From assembly GCA_041497995.1 (NCBI GenBank), contig JBGQHM010000022.1:1-33413 (forward strand): a stretch of DNA of 33,413 nt, written 5' to 3'. Below are positions 9,420 through 17,613 of the stretch, in pieces. Under the pieces are notes generated by a model, which saw only the letters and a program-made list of their open reading frames with translations, had not been told where the DNA came from and ran no database searches. The DNA is from DATKMS01 sp041497995. GTDB taxonomy: Bacteria > Desulfobacterota > Binatia > HRBIN30. Each line of letters opens with the position of its first letter. The first letter of the stretch is position 1. The translations under genes were made by a program, and so were the position numbers.

Positions 9420-9677
9420 GTGAAACCAGCCGACATTCGGGAGTTCGCACACCGTAATCGCGCCGAAGTGGAAGCGCTGAAGCAACGCTACTGGGCGGAG
9501 CAGCATCGAGTGTTTGGGAATGCACGCACCGCGCACGTCAGCCAGGCGCTCTGGTGCTACATGCGCCGTCTGCGTCCGGACTGGCCTAGCGCGCACGATC
9601 GTGCGCAAGACCTAGCGCATCACATCGAGCTGAAGCGAAAGATCGATCAGGCCGCTCATGCCTTCGCCACTCGCTGA
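9420..9677 (+). CDS. Small basic/acidic partner protein of the nucleotidyltransferase (putative antitoxin-side gene)
   Basis: An 85-residue protein starting at GTG 9420 (MKPADIREFAHRNR) is preferred; the frame can also start at ATG 9333. It is charged and helical, with no signal peptide. It overlaps the next gene by 20 bp, showing close translational coupling. The spacing TACGCT-7 bp-GTG would again suit a leaderless start, but the -35 is weak. Small helical proteins with this sort of WPS-R-DL-H pattern are often found before MNT/AbiEii-like nucleotidyltransferases. Its role as the other half of a type IV-like pair is inferred from position only. Confidence 0.6.
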   Translation: MKPADIREFAHRNRAEVEALKQRYWAEQHRVFGNARTAHVSQALWCYMRRLRPDWPSAHDRAQDLAHHIELKRKIDQAAHAFATR

Positions 9678-10239
9678 GCTGCTGCGCGTGCTCGCACAGG
9701 TCTTCGAGCAGCTGTCGTTGCGGTGGTATGTATTTGGGGCGCAAGCAGCCATCGTGCACGGCGCTGCCCGGCTCACCGGTGACGTCGATGTCACTGTCGC
9801 CCTCGGCGGCCTCGCGGCCGCTGTGCTGGTGGCGGCGTTGCAGGATGAGGGATTCGCGCAGCGCACGGCCGATATCGATGGCTTCGTCGCACGCACGCGG
9901 GTGCTGCCGCTGGTGCACGCCGATTCCGGAATGCCGGTCGATATCGTGCTGGCTGGGCCAGGCCTCGAAGAACTATTCCTGCAGCGGGCGCAAGAGCACA
10001 TCATCGAGGGCGTCTCGATTCCCGTGGCATGTCCGGAAGACATCATCGCGATGAAGGTGCTGGCCGGACGTCCCAAGGATGCCGACGACGTGGAGGCGAT
10101 ACTCGCCGCGGGTGCCGACACCATCCATGTCGAAATGATCCGGGAGACACTGCACCTGTTGGAACAGGCGCTGGCTCAGAGTGATCTGTTACCGGCGTTC
10201 GAGCAGGCCCTGCGGCGCACGCACGCACGTGCCAAGTAG
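9658..10239 (+). CDS. Nucleotidyltransferase (AbiEii / MNT-like)
   Basis: A 193-residue protein with WYVFGAQAAIVHGAARLTGDVDVTV near residue 25, that is the G-x-A, H-G, R-x-T, D-x-D signature of small nucleotidyltransferases of the AbiEii / DUF6036 type. A later RPKDADDVEAIL segment (about 137-148) matches the R-x-K-D-x-x-D region conserved in that family. Members transfer a nucleotide to tRNA or protein targets and often act in toxin-antitoxin or abortive infection pairs. Here the partner would be the overlapping gene upstream. It ends 36 bp before the acyl-CoA dehydrogenase. Whether this one is a toxin or an antitoxin is not decided by sequence. Confidence 0.75.
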   Translation: MPSPLAELLRVLAQVFEQLSLRWYVFGAQAAIVHGAARLTGDVDVTVALGGLAAAVLVAALQDEGFAQRTADIDGFVARTRVLPLVHADSGMPVDIVLAGPGLEELFLQRAQEHIIEGVSIPVACPEDIIAMKVLAGRPKDADDVEAILAAGADTIHVEMIRETLHLLEQALAQSDLLPAFEQALRRTHARAK

Positions 10240-10275
10240 ACGCACCGTCCGAACATCTGTTAGGAAGTTCGGCCG

Positions 10276-11469
10276 ATGGATCTTACGTTCACACCCGAGC
10301 AAGAGGCCTTTCGTTTGCGCGTGCGCCGCTGGCTGGCGGAGAACTTACCAGCCGGTTGGGGCAGCGACGCGTTTCCTCCGTTCGCCAGTTACGAAGCTGA
10401 AGTAGAGTTCATGCGCGACTGGCAGGCGAAGCTGTACCGCGCCGGCTGGTGCGGGTTCTCATGGCCGAAGGAGTACGGTGGCGCCGGCGGCACCTTGGTC
10501 GAGCAGGCGATCTACAACGAAGAGATGGCCCGCGCACAGGCGCCGGAGCTGATCAACAAGGTCGGCGTCAACAACGTCGGACCGACGCTGATGAACTACG
10601 GTACGGAGGAGCAGAAGCGCCGCTTCCTCTCGAAGATCCTGTCCGCGGAGGACATCTGGTGCCAGCTGTTCAGCGAACCGGGCGCTGGCTCCGACCTCGC
10701 CGGCCTACGCACCAAAGCGGAGAAGGATGGCGACGGCTATCGCCTCACTGGGCAGAAAGTGTGGACGAGCTACGCCGAGTTTTCACGTTGGGCGATCTGC
10801 CTGGCGCGCACCGACCCGTCCGTCGCGAAGCACAAAGGCATCACGTACTTCATCGTCGACATGCAGGCGCCGGGCATCACCATCCGTCCGCTCCGGCAGC
10901 TCACCGGTGGCGCAGAGTTCAATGAGACGTTCCTCGACGCCGTCTTCGTGCCGCGCGACTTCGTCATCGGCCGCGAGAACGAGGGCTGGCAAATTGCGAT
11001 GAACACGCTGGCTCATGAACGTGGCACCGGCTACCTGTTCAAGGAGCAGGTGAAGCAGAAGATCGCCGTCGATCGGCTGGTGCAGATCCTGCGGCAGCGG
11101 CAGGCCGAGGGCCGGCCGGTGCATCGCAGCTTACGCGCCGAGGTGATCAAGGCGTACATCAACGTCGAGATCCTGCGCTGCCTCAACCTCGACACCATGA
11201 CTCGACTGCAACGCGGGCAGGAGCCGGGTGCCGATTCGAGCCTCAAGAAGGAATTCTGGACGCGCTTGACGCAGCACCTGCACGAGACCGCGCTGGCCGT
11301 CGAGGGACCGTACGCGCAGCTCATGGGCGGTGACCCACACGCAGTTGATCAGGGACGCTTCCAGCAGAGTTTTCTGTACAGCCGCTCGCAGAGCATTTCC
11401 GGCGGCACCTCGGAGGTGCAGCTGAACATCATCGCGACGCGAGCCCTGGGGTTACCGAAGGGCGCGTGA
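10276..11469 (+). CDS. Acyl-CoA dehydrogenase
   Basis: A 397-residue FAD enzyme of standard length. The N-terminal domain starts MDLTFTPEQEAFR; the FAD-binding signature WCQLFSEPGAGSDLAGL is followed by LTGQKVWTS. The C-terminal SISGGTSEVQLNIIATRALGLP is the usual family end that contacts FAD. It introduces the alpha-beta double bond in an acyl-CoA and passes electrons to ETF. AGGAAG lies 9 nt before the ATG. The exact chain-length or steroid/branched substrate is not known, and the catalytic glutamate could not be assigned with certainty. The upstream nucleotidyltransferase is probably not functionally related. Confidence 0.93.
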   Translation: MDLTFTPEQEAFRLRVRRWLAENLPAGWGSDAFPPFASYEAEVEFMRDWQAKLYRAGWCGFSWPKEYGGAGGTLVEQAIYNEEMARAQAPELINKVGVNNVGPTLMNYGTEEQKRRFLSKILSAEDIWCQLFSEPGAGSDLAGLRTKAEKDGDGYRLTGQKVWTSYAEFSRWAICLARTDPSVAKHKGITYFIVDMQAPGITIRPLRQLTGGAEFNETFLDAVFVPRDFVIGRENEGWQIAMNTLAHERGTGYLFKEQVKQKIAVDRLVQILRQRQAEGRPVHRSLRAEVIKAYINVEILRCLNLDTMTRLQRGQEPGADSSLKKEFWTRLTQHLHETALAVEGPYAQLMGGDPHAVDQGRFQQSFLYSRSQSISGGTSEVQLNIIATRALGLPKGA

Positions 11470-11548
11470 TTGGCGGGATTGCATGACGCCGCACCAGTGG
11501 TTGGATGCGCCCTGATTCTGCCGCCGGATCGGTCCAACGAGATCGTTC

Positions 11549-11803
11549 ATGCGTACGTATTCGGTGACTCGGGCGCAAAGGCAGCTCCCCAGGTTGATTC
11601 GCAAGGTGGGGGAGGGCGAGGCCGTCGAGATTCTCCGGCACAACGAGACGGTTGCCTACCTTATTTCCCGGGAACGAATGGAAGCCATCGTCGAGACGAT
11701 GGAGTTCTTGTCGAATCCAGAGGCCATGAAGGCCGTCGCCGCGCACCGGGCCGGTAAGGAGAAGTTCCTCTCGCTAGCTGCACTCGGCCGCGGCCGCGGA
11801 TGA
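11549..11803 (+). CDS. Phd/YefM-type antitoxin without an intact toxin
   Basis: An 84-residue protein beginning MRTYSVTRAQRQLPRLIRKVGEGEAVEILRHN, the usual N-terminal fold of Phd/YefM antitoxins, which binds DNA and autoregulates. ETVAYLISRERMEAIVETME continues the domain, and the C-terminal tail would normally wrap the toxin. No RelE, Doc or PIN gene follows: the next 75 bp to the sppA stop hold only a 10-codon ATGA-overlapping frame. The gene is therefore an orphan antitoxin or the relic of a pair. Upstream, 11470-11548 has no gene. Confidence 0.8.
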   Translation: MRTYSVTRAQRQLPRLIRKVGEGEAVEILRHNETVAYLISRERMEAIVETMEFLSNPEAMKAVAAHRAGKEKFLSLAALGRGRG

Positions 11804-11878
11804 AGGTCTGCCTGGCGGCGCCGCGATGGTAGAGCGATTGATGCGCGACTAGTAAGCGGGTGCGAAACACGCCTTCGG

Positions 11879-12877
11879 CTAGTCGCCCAGCTGCGGCTGC
11901 CAGAGATACATGAACGACGGCCCATGCCCGGCGAGCGCACCGAGATCGAAGTTGATCAAGTTCACCTGCGGTGGGGCCATCGCGGCCTTCGAGTAGATGT
12001 TCTCGGAGAACTCGCTGCCGCGGCGGTAGAGGATGACGCGGGCTTCCGTCAATCCGGCGCGCTGCTTGGCGATGCCGATGGCGTCGTCAAGGTAGCCAAT
12101 GCGATCGATGAGCCCGGCCTGCAAGGCTTGGCCTGACGTGATGACGCGCCCGTCCGTGACCGCTGCGAAGCTGTCGGAATTGGCGTGCGCACGGCGCTCG
12201 CGCACGAGTTCCACGAAGCGCCCGCGCATGTCGTCGAGCACACTCTGCAGGATCTGCTTCTCCTCCGGGGTCATCGGGCGGAGCGGTGAGCCGATGTCCT
12301 TGTGCGCGCCGGCTTTGAGCGTCTGGTTCTTCACGCCGACCTTGTCGAGCAACCCTTCGAGGTTGAGGCCGAACATGATCACGCCGATGCTGCCGGTGAC
12401 GGTCGTCGGCTGCGCGATGATCTCATCGGTCGAGAGGGCGACGTAGTAGGCACCGGATGTTCCCAGATCCATCAGCTGGGCCACGACAGGTACTTGCTTC
12501 TTCGCGCTGAAATCGCGCACGACGTGGTAGAGCGTGTCGCTCGCCGTCACCGTTCCGCCCGGACTGTTGATGCGCAGCACGACCGCCTTGACGCGATCAT
12601 CCTCCGACGCCTGCCGCAGCTCTTCCGTCACGCGTGCCACGAGGCTTTCCTGCTTGCCAATTCCGAATGCTCCGTCGCGCTCCTCGTCTGAGATGACGTG
12701 CGAGATGTCGACGACGAGGATCTTCGATTTGCCCTCTCCTTCGACCACGTGCTCTTCGAGCGCTTGTGGGCGCGCCGCGAATGGGTTCAGGTCGGCGACG
12801 ACGAAGGCACAGCCGGGCAGAACGACAGCGCAGAGCAGGAGGGCGACACGAGCGACCGACGGTAGCTGGATACGCAT
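11879..12877 (-). CDS. sppA: Signal peptide peptidase SppA, lipoprotein form
   Basis: A 332-residue serine protease of peptidase family S49, short SppA type. The nucleophile is S141 in LGTSGAYY and the general base is K193 in KAGAHKD, 52 residues later, the same spacing as known for the Bacillus enzyme. The N-terminus MRIQLPSVARVALLLCAVVLPGC ends in a lipobox-like LPGC (C23), so the protein is probably lipid-anchored rather than held by a transmembrane helix; proline at -2 is unusual for a lipobox. It degrades signal peptides left in the membrane. The frame is open to 12931, but ATG 12875-12877 starts exactly at the signal peptide. It is divergent from the Nudix gene, sharing about 100 bp. 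Confidence 0.92.
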   Translation of the reverse strand: MRIQLPSVARVALLLCAVVLPGCAFVVADLNPFAARPQALEEHVVEGEGKSKILVVDISHVISDEERDGAFGIGKQESLVARVTEELRQASEDDRVKAVVLRINSPGGTVTASDTLYHVVRDFSAKKQVPVVAQLMDLGTSGAYYVALSTDEIIAQPTTVTGSIGVIMFGLNLEGLLDKVGVKNQTLKAGAHKDIGSPLRPMTPEEKQILQSVLDDMRGRFVELVRERRAHANSDSFAAVTDGRVITSGQALQAGLIDRIGYLDDAIGIAKQRAGLTEARVILYRRGSEFSENIYSKAAMAPPQVNLINFDLGALAGHGPSFMYLWQPQLGD

Positions 12878-12980
12878 GCGCGGCCTTATAGCGGGATCAC
12901 AGATGAATCGCCATTCTCGATCCGCATGCACATGCCAGACGGTTGCCCGCCGACACCGGTCATTGTACTAGAACTGCGCG

Positions 12981-13676
12981 ATGGCTGATCAACCTGTTGT
13001 TGCGCACCCGGCTGCTACGGTCGTGCTGTTGCGCGACGGCGATGCCGGGTGCGAAGCGCTGCTGGTGCGGCGCAACGCGCAGCTGTCGTTCCATGGAGGG
13101 GCGTGGGTGTTCCCAGGAGGACGGCTGGATCCGGAAGACTACGCCGGGCTTGCTGATCCGACCGATGTGCTGGCGGCGGCGCGCAACGCGGCCGTGCGTG
13201 AAGCGCTGGAGGAAGCGGGCGTCACGGTTGCGCGCGACGGCTTGATCGCGTTGTCGCGCTGGGTCACGCCGGTGGGATTGCCGAAGCGGTTCGACACGTG
13301 GTTCTTCGCGGCGCGTGCGCTCGATGAGCAAGTGCAGGTCGACGGCGGTGAGATCCACGAGCACCGCTGGATGCGTCCTGAGGTTGCGCTTGCAGCCCAA
13401 CGCAGCGGCGACATCGAGCTGCCGCCGCCGACGTTCGTCACGCTCACCGGACTCACCGTTCATGGCAACGTGAGTGCAGCGCTCGAATCCATAGCTGGCC
13501 AGCAGTTCGAGACGTTCGAGCCGCGCCTGCACATGATGCCAGGCGGCGCGTGTACGCTGTATGCGGACGACGCCGGCTACGAGGATGGCGACGTCGATCG
13601 CCCCGGACCGCGCCATCGGTTGGTGATGCTCGAAAGCGGCTGGCGCTACGAGCGGACCTTCATCGCCGAGGGCTGA
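12981..13676 (+). CDS. Nudix hydrolase, NUDT19-like
   Basis: A 231-residue protein with a Nudix box whose first G (GGRLDPEDYAG) is separated from REALEEAGV by a long insertion, as in the NUDT19-type acyl-CoA diphosphatases. The start is the ATG of MADQPVVAHPAATVVLLRDG. It should cleave a nucleoside diphosphate linked to another moiety, with CoA or acyl-CoA as a reasonable guess given the acyl-CoA dehydrogenase nearby. The second half (residues 150-231) has no recognisable catalytic motif. It is divergent from sppA; 120 bp without a gene follow it. Confidence 0.85.
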   Translation: MADQPVVAHPAATVVLLRDGDAGCEALLVRRNAQLSFHGGAWVFPGGRLDPEDYAGLADPTDVLAAARNAAVREALEEAGVTVARDGLIALSRWVTPVGLPKRFDTWFFAARALDEQVQVDGGEIHEHRWMRPEVALAAQRSGDIELPPPTFVTLTGLTVHGNVSAALESIAGQQFETFEPRLHMMPGGACTLYADDAGYEDGDVDRPGPRHRLVMLESGWRYERTFIAEG

Positions 13677-13796
13677 ACTGACGCGGCATCGCGGTGGGAC
13701 GCAGCTGCAGCTGCCTGAACCTGGACTTGCGCAGGGCGCCATGAACTTGGCGCTACGCTTCAGAATCTGGCGGCAGCCCAATGAAGAAACGCCGGA

Positions 13797-16103
13797 ATGA
13801 GAATTGCCTCTGTTTTCTTCCGGATGCGCACCAGTCCAGATGAGATCAGACGCACAGGCGATGCGGTTGCGGTAAGAGTCGCCGCTGCGCTGATCTTCGT
13901 GTGGACTGCGCAGGCGCAAGCCGGTCCGGCGTCCGTCCTCGTCAGCGGTCAGGTCCGTTACCACGGCAGCGAGTTGCCGGTTCCCGACGTGACCGTGGCG
14001 CTGCAAGGCGGCACGCCAGCGACTGCCATTTCGGATGGCGTCGGCCAATTCGCGCTGAGTGCCCTTGATGGCGACAACTGTGGCATCGAGCCGCAGAAGT
14101 TTGGGGATGGCGCAACCGCGATCACCGCCGGCGATGCCATTGCAGCCCTGCAAGCTGCTGTCGGCCTCACGACCATGGACGCGCAGCAACTAATGGCCTG
14201 CGATGTGTCAGGCGATGGAAGGGTTAGCGCCGTCGATGCCCTGCTTATTCTCCAGTATCGCGTCGGCTTGATATCGAGCTTTCCCGTTGCTCAGGTGTGC
14301 GACTCGGATTGGGTGTTCATGCCGATACCGGCGACGATGCCGAATCAGCAGACCGTGCAGCCCCAGCCCGGCAGGACCGCCTGCCAAACGGGCGCGATCC
14401 GCTGGCAGCCGCTCAGCAGCGGCGCCGACCAGCAGGATTTCTCCGCGGCGCTGTTCGGCGACTGCAACGGTAGTTGGCGGCCGAGCAATCCACCGCCAGT
14501 CGGCACCGCGACCCCCACGTCGCCACCGACGTTGCCGCCGACGCAATCACCGACAGCAACCCTGGGGCTGACCGCGACGCCGACCCGCACTCCAACACGC
14601 ACGCCAACTGCCACGTTCACCCCGACGCCTCTGCCGCCGACGCTCACGCCCACTCGCACACGTACGCCGACCCCCACGTCGACGGCGACCCGGACGCCGA
14701 CCGATACACCGACCTGGACGCCAACGCGTACGCCGACGTTGACGCCGACCCTCACGCCGACCCGGACGCCGACGCTGACGCGCACCGTGACGCCGACAAT
14801 CACGCCGACCAACACATTGATTCCGACCTTGACCCCAACGCCGACACGGACACCGACATCCACGCGCACGCCGACGGCCACCCCCACCTTCACCGCCACC
14901 GCGACACCGAGCCCCACCGCGACCGCGACGTGCCCGGGTGCCGTTCAGTGGAGCCCGTCCGCTCCGTTGGAGATCATCAGTCAGCAGGGTGGCGAGGTGT
15001 GGCTCACCAAGCCGGTGCCGACCGACTTGGGGTGGGGGATCTTCTGGTTGCGCGCTGAGCCGAACGTGACGCAAACGGCCCGCCTGTACTACGCGCATGT
15101 CGATTTCACGGGACACCTGACCAACGGCCCTATCTGGTTGCGCGACATTCAACGCCTGCCGTACCGCGGCCGTTACTACATGGCGGCGTGGCACAACGAT
15201 CATTTCGGCGTGCTCATCGCCGACCGCAGCACACTCTACTACTACAACCTGTCTGTGGACGGTGTCATGTCCGGCCAGCAAGTCGTCGGCCCGGTGCTCT
15301 TCAACTACATTCAGTACGGGCAGGAGGCGGATGGGGACTTCGACAGCTACCCCGGAGGCTTCCTCTGCGTCATCGAAGGGGACTGCGTCGGGCACTTGTG
15401 CTCGTACGCTTTCAAGCTCGCCGCCGACGGCACGCCCACGACTCAGAACTACAACCTCGTTGACTTCGACTTCACGCATCAGTTCCAGCCCCGCGCTGCG
15501 TTCGATGGTGTCGGGTTCACCATCCTGAGCGTGAAAGACATCGACATCATCAACGGCGGCGTCGGTACGAAGTATCTCAAGGCAACCGGCAACCCGAGCG
15601 TTGCCGCCAAGGTGGTGCCCACGAAGCAGTACTACTGGGATGAGTTGCCCGACATCGAGTGGAACGGTGACCACTACGCGGCCGTGTGGACCGAGAACGC
15701 GGCGCGCGATTGGACCCAGCCGTGGCAGATCCACTTCGCCAGCTTTCGCCGGACGTACACGACGTCGACCTTCATTGCGGATCGCGTGCTCGACTCGGAG
15801 TTCCCGAAGTCTCAATGGCGCTGGGGCACGCAGATTCATCCCCACGGCGCGGACTGGCTGGTCCAGTACCTGCTCGGACAGCCCAATGCTGACCCGGTTG
15901 CCGTGTACCAGTTGGTGAACGATCAGGGTGAGACGTTGGCGCGTACGACGCCATTCAGCATGAACGCCGACGCGCTCGGCTCGGCCGCGCACTTCCGTAG
16001 CGAAGCCGGTGGCAACGTCGGCATCGCGCGTGGCTACTTCGATGCGGCCGGCACCGCGCACGTCGTTTTCCACTTGCTCGGCGCCCCGACCTGCGCGCCG
16101 TAG
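13797..16103 (+). CDS. Secreted dockerin-like protein with TP-rich linker and C-terminal repeat (propeller-like) domain
   Basis: A 768-residue protein. A hydrophobic signal (VRVAAALIFVWTAQAQA) comes after an atypically long N-terminus; ATG 13824 is an alternative start. Next is a carboxypeptidase-regulatory-like domain (about 43-90: VSGQVRYHG, VPDVTVALQGG). A type I dockerin-like pair of Ca-binding segments follows (about 105-160: ITAGDAIAALQAAVGL and CDVSGDGRVSAVDALLILQYRVG). Then a Thr/Pro/Arg-rich linker runs from about residue 235 to 375. The C-terminal part has recurring aromatic WNGDHYAAVWTE-like strands that suggest a beta-propeller or lectin-like fold. No cohesin or scaffoldin was seen in the window, so the partner is unknown. 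No enzyme motif was found. Confidence 0.8.
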   Translation: MRIASVFFRMRTSPDEIRRTGDAVAVRVAAALIFVWTAQAQAGPASVLVSGQVRYHGSELPVPDVTVALQGGTPATAISDGVGQFALSALDGDNCGIEPQKFGDGATAITAGDAIAALQAAVGLTTMDAQQLMACDVSGDGRVSAVDALLILQYRVGLISSFPVAQVCDSDWVFMPIPATMPNQQTVQPQPGRTACQTGAIRWQPLSSGADQQDFSAALFGDCNGSWRPSNPPPVGTATPTSPPTLPPTQSPTATLGLTATPTRTPTRTPTATFTPTPLPPTLTPTRTRTPTPTSTATRTPTDTPTWTPTRTPTLTPTLTPTRTPTLTRTVTPTITPTNTLIPTLTPTPTRTPTSTRTPTATPTFTATATPSPTATATCPGAVQWSPSAPLEIISQQGGEVWLTKPVPTDLGWGIFWLRAEPNVTQTARLYYAHVDFTGHLTNGPIWLRDIQRLPYRGRYYMAAWHNDHFGVLIADRSTLYYYNLSVDGVMSGQQVVGPVLFNYIQYGQEADGDFDSYPGGFLCVIEGDCVGHLCSYAFKLAADGTPTTQNYNLVDFDFTHQFQPRAAFDGVGFTILSVKDIDIINGGVGTKYLKATGNPSVAAKVVPTKQYYWDELPDIEWNGDHYAAVWTENAARDWTQPWQIHFASFRRTYTTSTFIADRVLDSEFPKSQWRWGTQIHPHGADWLVQYLLGQPNADPVAVYQLVNDQGETLARTTPFSMNADALGSAAHFRSEAGGNVGIARGYFDAAGTAHVVFHLLGAPTCAP
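14500..14935 (+). repeat. Thr-Pro/Arg repeat tract coding the linker
   Basis: The DNA is a run of degenerate 6-bp and 9-bp units around ACGCCGACC coding TPT, TPTRTPT and similar. It links the dockerin region to the C-terminal domain. Such tracts give long false open frames on all other strands and frames (valine/glycine-rich on the minus strand), which are not genes. They can also expand or contract by slippage. Confidence 0.85.
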
Positions 16104-16227
16104 CACCACCAAGAAGCAGGCTCGCGGTCGCAACGCGGGTCACCCAATCCATCCAGATGGCAGGTTACCCCGCCGCGGCCGTCCGCTTGCCAGAGCGTGC
16201 AAACGTCTCTAGAAACCAAGCAGTCGT

Positions 16228-17613
16228 ATGCCGACGCTGCTCATCGTTGAAGACGAGGCTGTTCTCGCACGGAACCTGGTCAAGCTGTTTGCCCGCCACG
16301 GCTTCGAGGCGCACCATGCCGCCTCGATCGACGAGGGCAAGCGCATCGTCGCGGCAACGCCCGTTGATGTTGCGCTCCTCGACCTGCGGTTGCCGGACGG
16401 GAGCGGCCTTGACCTGCTTGATGCGTTGCTGACCGCGGATACCGATCTACCGGTGATCATCATGACCGCGTACGGCTCCGTCGCCGACGCGGTGCGCGCC
16501 ATGCAACGCGGGGCCCGTGATTACGTGCAGAAGCCGTTCGAGCTCGACGAGATCCAGCTCAAGGTCGAGCGGGCGTTGCGCGGTACACGCCAGGGTCGCG
16601 AGATCTCGTACTACCGCGAGCGTGGCGCCGCCGCCGGTACAATCCTCGGCGAATCGGCAGCTGCTGAGCGGTTGCGAACCGTGGTCACGCGCCTGGCGCG
16701 CATGACCACCGGTCCCGGGGCGCCAGCCCCCACGGTGTTGCTGCTTGGCGAAACCGGCAGCGGCAAGGGGCATGTTGCGCGTGCACTGCACGCCGCCGGC
16801 GGTCGCCACGACGGACCCTTCATCGAGGTGAACTGCACGGCGCTTCCGGAGAACCTCGTCGAAGCGGAGTTGTTCGGGTACGAAAAGGGCGCGTTCACCG
16901 ATGCGAAGACGGCGCGCGCCGGCCTCTTCGAAACCGCCGAGGGCGGTACGCTCTTCCTCGATGAGGTCGGGCACGTCTCGCCCGCTCTGCAAGCAAAATT
17001 CTTAAAGGTGATCGAGGAGAAGGTCGTGCGCCGCATCGGCGCCAACGCGGCGCGACGCGTTGATGTGCAGGTAGTCGCCGCCACGAATCGCGACCTCGAA
17101 GCGGCCGTCCGTCTCGGCGAGTTCCGTGAGGACCTCTACCAACGGCTCTCCGTCGCCGTCATCCGTATCCCGCCGATTCGCGACCGGGAAGGTGACGCCG
17201 TTGGACTGGGGCGCGCCCTGCTCGACGACACCTGCCGCCGCTACGGCGTGCCGCTGCGGACCCTGTCAACCGAGGCGGAGGCGGCGCTCGCGCAGTACGC
17301 TTGGCCGGGCAATGTGCGGGAGCTGGGCAACACCATGGAGCGTGTCGTTCTCTTCTCCGACAATGAGGTGGTGCAAGCCGGCGATCTCGGGTTGCCGATC
17401 ACCGCGTCCGCTGGTGGTCGTGTGGCGGTGACTGCGTCGGGCGACGTGCAGATCGAATTTCCCGACAGCGGTTTGTCGTTGGACGCAGTGGAGCGAGCGC
17501 TTATCGAACGTGCCCTGGAAAAGGCGGCCGGCAACCAGAGTGCCGCGGCGCGGCTGCTTGGCATCTCGCGTGACACGCTCCGTTACCGGCTGGAGAAGTT
17601 CGGACTGGCGTAG
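16228..17613 (+). CDS. NtrC-family response regulator with GAFTDA loop
   Basis: A 461-residue three-domain regulator. The receiver has the phosphoacceptor D52 in LLDLRLPDGSG, with MTAYGS and KPF. The AAA+ domain has Walker A GETGSGKG (174-181) and Walker B GGTLFLDEVG, and an EFREDLYQRL arginine-finger region. The C-terminus is a Fis-type helix-turn-helix (AAGNQSAAARLLGISRDTLRYRL). Sigma54 contact normally needs GAFTGA; here residues 221-226 read GAFTDA, with Asp at position five. It may still act with sigma54, or act without it. Possible partners are the two membrane kinases downstream at 21769 and 28619. The start is ATG 16228; no strong ribosome binding site is seen. Its stop abuts the convergent receiver gene. 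Confidence 0.9.
   Translation: MPTLLIVEDEAVLARNLVKLFARHGFEAHHAASIDEGKRIVAATPVDVALLDLRLPDGSGLDLLDALLTADTDLPVIIMTAYGSVADAVRAMQRGARDYVQKPFELDEIQLKVERALRGTRQGREISYYRERGAAAGTILGESAAAERLRTVVTRLARMTTGPGAPAPTVLLLGETGSGKGHVARALHAAGGRHDGPFIEVNCTALPENLVEAELFGYEKGAFTDAKTARAGLFETAEGGTLFLDEVGHVSPALQAKFLKVIEEKVVRRIGANAARRVDVQVVAATNRDLEAAVRLGEFREDLYQRLSVAVIRIPPIRDREGDAVGLGRALLDDTCRRYGVPLRTLSTEAEAALAQYAWPGNVRELGNTMERVVLFSDNEVVQAGDLGLPITASAGGRVAVTASGDVQIEFPDSGLSLDAVERALIERALEKAAGNQSAAARLLGISRDTLRYRLEKFGLA

Noticed and set aside
12960..14189. 409-codon minus-strand open frame over the Nudix gene
   Set aside because: Antisense to a Nudix protein with a valid Nudix box. No ribosome binding site or motif.
14345..14917. 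Long minus-strand Val/Gly-rich open frame (VGVRVGVGV pattern)
   Set aside because: It is exactly antisense to the TP-rich linker of the secreted dockerin gene. The simple repeat gives open frames in every phase.
14547..16133. 528-codon minus-strand open frame
   Set aside because: Antisense to the secreted dockerin protein, with no recognisable domain. The sense strand has a signal peptide and dockerin motifs.
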